From Thalassiosira profunda (taxonomy: Eukaryota > Bacillariophyta > Thalassiosirophyceae > Thalassiosirales > Thalassiosiraceae), in assembly GCA_036939355.1 (NCBI GenBank), contig JALLAP010000341.1, forward strand, positions 1-24,189: a DNA stretch of 24,189 nucleotides, read 5' to 3'. Positions 20,679-24,189 of this stretch are shown here, piece after piece (within the stretch, counting starts at the first letter, position 1; the number at the start of each line of letters is the position of its first letter). The notes under the pieces were generated by a model. That model did no database searches. It saw nothing but the letters and a program-made list of their open reading frames with translations, and was not told the DNA's origin. The translations under genes and the position numbers were made by a program.

Positions 20679-22559
20679 TCAACAGTTGCCGTGATACTGC
20701 CGACTCTCAGGTTGCAAGTCGACAATCAACAGCGTCATGTTATCGCCCCCGATCCCTTGCGATGCCCGCGGATCCGCGCTCACAATATCGTCCAGCATTT
20801 CCGCACCGATCTCCTGCGGGTGCTTGCTATCGATGCGATCGCGCACGTACTTCACGCACTCCTCGTTAGTGAGGCAGTCCCAGATTCCATCGCATCCCAA
20901 CACGATGAATTCGTCTTCCTCCCTCAAATTGGTGCTCAAAATGTCGGGCTCGGCCGTAATCATCTGCTCCGCCGGCGAGATTCCCGGAACCTGCTTGTAC
21001 TTCAAGTCCCCGATCGACCGCGACAGGTTCAGGTTGCCATTCACGCGGCCGAACTGGTTGACGAAGCCGCCGGCGTGTGTGATGCGGTTCATCTCGCGGT
21101 TCTGCAGCGGCTTGTGGTCGAAGCTGAGCGGCTCCGTCAGTCCGCCCGCCCGACAGATGACCGCGCGGGAGTCGCCGGCGTTGGCCACCACCAGGGTCCG
21201 CCCGACGATGACGGCGACGACGGCCGTGCACCCCGCGTGCACGGCGTGGTCGGGGAGATTGCAAATCTTGCGCCCGTTTTGGACCCTCGTTGGCACCGAC
21301 GCCGAGGGCGCCACGATGCCGGTGGGAGGGTTGAGCAGCTGCTCCTTGGTCGGGATCACCACCTCGGCCTCTTCCCCTCCTGCCGTGCCGTTCATCTTCT
21401 CCCCATTGGCGTCCGCCTCGCATTCCTCATCCTCGTCATCCTCATCCTCATCCGAACCGTTCATGTGCAACAACTTCTGGAACAAGGCCACGGCGTCGTT
21501 GGCCGAGAGGACCATCGTCCCCGCCTCCTTCTTTGGCGCCCCCTCCACCTCCGCGTCGACCTCCCCATCGTCGTCCTCGTTGGCGCTGCCCTTCTCCTCC
21601 TTCTCGTCGTCGCTGTCGTCGCGGACGACGCCCTCGGAATCGGTGTTCTCGAGGTCGGCGTGATCGCTAACGCTGTCCTCGAAGACCTCGTGGTCCTCGT
21701 CGTCGAGCATGTTGGGCAGGTTGGAAGTATCGGTTCCGCTGGGGACGTCCTTCTCATCCTCTTCTATCGTGGTCCCCTTCTCTATGGTCTCCGATGGCTC
21801 ACTCTCCTCGCCTACATCCAACAACTGTTCCACTTTGGCGGCATCGGCTGCGATTTCGCTGGGGTCCATGACCGTGTGGCGCCTTGCCTGCAGCTCGTCC
21901 TCATCCACATCCTCTGCACCCATGGGCGGAGCCTCCCCACTCGTTTCTTCCGCCTCCATTCCTTCCTCTTCCTTCTTCTCCTCCCCATCGTCTTGCGCCG
22001 CATAGGGAGGGGGGCGCTCGCTGCGCCACTTGTCAATCTCCCCCCGCTTGGCCGGATCGTCAATGAGCCGATCCAGCGCGTGAAATGAGTGGATGAGCGC
22101 CCGGCCGACGCGGGAGGCGAGGTTCATGTTCATATTTTCCCCGTCCTCCTCCTCCCCGCTGGATCCCGTGTCGGCCCACTCGCTTTGGGAGGTCAAGACT
22201 GGGACGAGGTGGATTTGGCAGAAGCGGGCGACCTCGGCCCCGCCGTGGCCGTCGAAGACGGCGAAAACCTTGGCGTGCGCGGGGTTGGCGGCGCCGGCGT
22301 CGTTGTCGTTGCCTCCTCCTTCCTCTGCTGCAGCCTCCCCGCTGCCTTCCCCACCGCCGCCGCCCCCGTCGTCCCCACCCTTCGGTTTGCAGCACCCCGG
22401 GAGGGGCACGTCCGTCCGGGCCACGTGGGCGTCCTCCATGCTCTTGCGCCAGCCCTGCATATCAACGACCGCCCATCGCACGGGGGTATTGGCGTCTGCC
22501 AAATCCGAGCCCTTCTCGGTGTGCTTGTCCAGCACGGGCGTGGAGAGGTAGGTTCCCAT
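20679..22559 (-). CDS. PPM1G: PP2C-type protein phosphatase, PPM1G-like, with a large acidic insertion
   Basis: A Mg/Mn-dependent Ser/Thr phosphatase, 626 residues in one exon. PP2C motifs in order: GWRKSMEDAH (about 36-45), FAVFDGHGGAEVA (about 98-110), GCTAVVAVIVG (443), VVANAGDSRAV (about 457), SFDHKP, NLSRSIGDLKYK, FIVLGCDGIWDCLTNEE and GGDNMTLLIVD near the end. The metal-binding aspartates are present. Two insertions interrupt the catalytic domain: a Gly/Glu-rich one near 57-90, and a highly acidic one of about 265 residues (about 175-440). Human PPM1G (PP2C-gamma) also has an acidic insertion at the corresponding place, and the N-terminus MGTYLSTP matches its MG-YLS start, a possible myristoylation site. 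In animals PPM1G acts in splicing and on histones; the same role here is inferred. It shares a divergent promoter with USE1. Confidence 0.93.
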   Translation of the reverse strand: MGTYLSTPVLDKHTEKGSDLADANTPVRWAVVDMQGWRKSMEDAHVARTDVPLPGCCKPKGGDDGGGGGGEGSGEAAAEEGGGNDNDAGAANPAHAKVFAVFDGHGGAEVARFCQIHLVPVLTSQSEWADTGSSGEEEDGENMNMNLASRVGRALIHSFHALDRLIDDPAKRGEIDKWRSERPPPYAAQDDGEEKKEEEGMEAEETSGEAPPMGAEDVDEDELQARRHTVMDPSEIAADAAKVEQLLDVGEESEPSETIEKGTTIEEDEKDVPSGTDTSNLPNMLDDEDHEVFEDSVSDHADLENTDSEGVVRDDSDDEKEEKGSANEDDDGEVDAEVEGAPKKEAGTMVLSANDAVALFQKLLHMNGSDEDEDDEDEECEADANGEKMNGTAGGEEAEVVIPTKEQLLNPPTGIVAPSASVPTRVQNGRKICNLPDHAVHAGCTAVVAVIVGRTLVVANAGDSRAVICRAGGLTEPLSFDHKPLQNREMNRITHAGGFVNQFGRVNGNLNLSRSIGDLKYKQVPGISPAEQMITAEPDILSTNLREEDEFIVLGCDGIWDCLTNEECVKYVRDRIDSKHPQEIGAEMLDDIVSADPRASQGIGGDNMTLLIVDLQPESRQYHGNC

Positions 22560-23029
22560 GGTGGTCTATGAATTGAATTGACGCGGAAATGACCGTTGCT
22601 GGGATTGCAAGCCGATGGTTTCCTCGCAACTTTCTCTGTCTGCGTTGCAGCCCAAAACGCCACCGCCTGCGCCAATCTTTGCAATTTATTGGACAGATCT
22701 CCCGGTCCACCCTTTCTATTCGTCTGTGATCTATTGCGCCGGCCGTCGTCGTCGGCTGCTTCCTCCTCTTACTTGCCTCTTGCTTTTGGTGCGTGGATGT
22801 TGAGTTGAGTGGAGAGGAGACGACGTGTGAGGACGCGGCAGCTGCAAACTTTATCGAGAGGATAAACAAGATCTAGAGTTACAAAACACCTCAGACTGGA
22901 CTGGCACAAGCTCTAACAACTTTGCTTCTCCGCAATCCGCAACCAGCGCGCCCGCCGAGTGAGAACAAACGGCGGCTTCTACAAGCGGAGGGTGCCGGCG
23001 GATAAGCTGGCCCAAGGCGCTGCGCACTC
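22560..23029. promoter_or_regulatory. Divergent promoter region of the phosphatase and USE1 genes
   Basis: The 470 bp between the two start codons contain no gene. Several short frames are open on both strands but have no homologous look. The middle (about 22680-22870) is somewhat AT-richer and may hold both transcription starts. I see no repeat or clear motif. Confidence 0.4.
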
Positions 23030-24189
23030 ATGGACGACACAGAGGAGCGGCTGGACGCCCTCTGGGCCAATTTTCGTCTGCCGGTGCCGGTGGCAACCCC
23101 GGGCAATCACAAAAGCGGCAGTGATGGTCCATCAGCATCAGACGCCCGCGACGATTGGACCCTGCGGGCACTGGACCTCCTCCGCCTGCTGCACACCATG
23201 AATGAGCAGCACGACAATCCCCAAGCGCGCAGTCCGCGGCTGTCGGGGTACACTCCGCCGAGGGAGCGGGTGATGGAGAGCCAAATGTCATGTGCGCAGT
23301 CCTTATTATCGAAGGTGGAGGGGACGTTTCCCTCTTTTGCTGAGGACGAGCAGGTATACCATCAGAACTGCCAGGTGTTATTGCAAAAGCTGCGGAGCGA
23401 TACGGGTGAAACAATTGCCAAGTTTCAGCGGTGGCTGGACCGTCGGTCGGAACAGCAGCCAGGGCCCAAAGAGCGGGATTTGCTGTACGATATCTTTTTG
23501 GCGCCCGATGATCCGGCCCCACAGGATGAGACCGAGGAGGTATTGGAGGAGTTTGCATTGGAGGAGTTGGACGACTTCGGAGATGAGGGGGGCGATGGCA
23601 TTGGGAACACTGCAAATACGCAACAAGCATCGAATGTGCGAAGGCAGGAACCACAACGACAGAGAGATCAAACAGGGGCACTGGATCCCGTGGAATTCCA
23701 AAAGCAACAACAACAATTGCTGGAGGAGGAGNATCCCGTGGAATTCCAAAAGCAACAACAACAATTGCTGGAGGAGGAGCTCGCCTCCATGGCCTCGCGG
23801 CTCAAGTCGTCCACCCTTGCCATGAACTCGACGTTGAAAACCCAGACGAGGGATCTGGACGACATGGAACAACTGGCGCAGACGAACCTCGACCAGGTGA
23901 CCGACACCGCCAAAAAGGTGGAGAATCGCCTGGCGAGGAATAAGGGATGGAAGAAGCGCCTGGCGACGTGGAGCATCATCGGCACTGTAGTGGGGACGTG
24001 GGTGCTCTGCTTCATGATCATGAGAACGGTGCCGAAGCGCAGGGTCGGGAAAATGCGCTGGTTCAAGGAGGGCGGGGCCGCGCACACTCTGTGGAAAAAG
24101 GGGAAGGACGTCGCAAGCAGAATGAACCGACCGCTGTGGGAAAAGGAAGAGACCTACGAAGAGAAATGGCAGCGAGAGTATTTCGAGGA
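23030..24189 (+). CDS. USE1: Use1-like SNARE, partial at the right edge, with a long post-membrane tail
   Basis: Use1 is a SNARE of ER-bound retrograde vesicles, working with Sec20/Ufe1-type partners. The ATG at 23030 starts MDDTEERLDALWANF. An N-terminal helical part with RDLLYDIFLAP near residue 150 is followed by a long Gln-rich coiled coil. The SNARE region (about 225-295, with ELASMASRLKSSTLAMNSTL and NLDQVTDTAKKVENRLARN) closely resembles the LARSLKTNTLAA... region of animal USE1. A hydrophobic segment (WSIIGTVVGTWVLCFMIM) lies near 298-315, followed by RTVPKRR. The assembly repeats 47 bp around the N at 23732; removing one copy and the N leaves the frame unbroken. Unlike usual tail-anchored Use1, the frame continues beyond the anchor for at least 50 residues (MRWFKEGGAAHTLWKKGKD...) to the window end. 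A missed intron or later stop is possible. Confidence 0.85.
   Translation, partial: MDDTEERLDALWANFRLPVPVATPGNHKSGSDGPSASDARDDWTLRALDLLRLLHTMNEQHDNPQARSPRLSGYTPPRERVMESQMSCAQSLLSKVEGTFPSFAEDEQVYHQNCQVLLQKLRSDTGETIAKFQRWLDRRSEQQPGPKERDLLYDIFLAPDDPAPQDETEEVLEEFALEELDDFGDEGGDGIGNTANTQQASNVRRQEPQRQRDQTGALDPVEFQKQQQQLLEEEXPVEFQKQQQQLLEEELASMASRLKSSTLAMNSTLKTQTRDLDDMEQLAQTNLDQVTDTAKKVENRLARNKGWKKRLATWSIIGTVVGTWVLCFMIMRTVPKRRVGKMRWFKEGGAAHTLWKKGKDVASRMNRPLWEKEETYEEKWQREYFE
23685..23779. other. Assembly join: exact 47-bp duplication around a single N (23732)
   Basis: Bases 23685-23731 and 23733-23779 are identical with one N between. The extra 48 bases are a multiple of three, so the USE1 frame survives, but 16 artificial residues (one ambiguous) would be added in the coiled coil. 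Same pattern as at 15263 and 16973. Confidence 0.95.

Overview
The window looks like nuclear DNA of a eukaryotic microalga. Genes are split by short (67-103 bp) GT-AG introns, mostly with GTAAGT or GTGAGT donors. The products are eukaryotic: deoxyhypusine hydroxylase, a chromodomain-JmjC protein, a nucleotide-sugar transporter, a PPM1G-type phosphatase and a Use1-type SNARE. Gene spacing is tight, telomere-like repeats are of the TTAGGG type, and the DDE transposase resembles PIF/Harbinger-like proteins that I recall from diatoms. A stramenopile, possibly a centric diatom, is my best guess, but the sequence alone does not prove it.

The left third (1-8.35 kb) is repeat-rich and gene-poor. It starts with a GC-rich diverged repeat (1-690). 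An unrecognised three-exon gene follows on the minus strand (963-2743), with an apparent one-base frameshift in its last exon. Next come an AT-rich spacer, a doubtful low-complexity ORF (3457-4185), a 561-bp foldback element (4268-4828), a frameshifted PIF/Harbinger-like transposase (5509-6629), a 72-bp tandem repeat (6881-7112), and inverted copies of the 1-690 repeat family (about 7260-7620). The part ends in three short satellites (20-mer, CATCG pentamer, eight telomere-like hexamers at 8300-8347), which stop about 200 bp before the first housekeeping gene.

The right two thirds (8.5-24.2 kb) are gene-dense. In order they hold DOHH (+), chromodomain-JmjC-Tudor-like protein (-), SohB-like S49 peptidase (+), nucleotide-sugar transporter (-), aldehyde dehydrogenase with five exons (+), an unrecognised acidic protein (+), PPM1G-like phosphatase (-) and Use1-like SNARE (+, running off the end). 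Convergent pairs are separated by about 60 bp, and divergent pairs share promoter regions of about 340-470 bp. The genes are individually functional housekeeping or regulatory genes; I see no operon-like pathway joining them.

Three single-N positions (15263, 16973, 23732) each sit between two exact copies of the same 72, 72 and 47 bp. These are almost certainly contig ends that overlap but were joined with one N. Two of them disrupt the S49 and USE1 reading frames or insert residues artificially, so those genes should be read with one copy plus the N removed.

I found no clear new multi-gene system. The most noteworthy items are the foldback element with its nested palindromes, the interstitial telomere/satellite cluster abutting DOHH, the inverted repeat families around the transposon-rich left end, the chromodomain-JmjC-Tudor-like architecture, the Use1 protein with a long tail after its membrane anchor, and the two unrecognised proteins.
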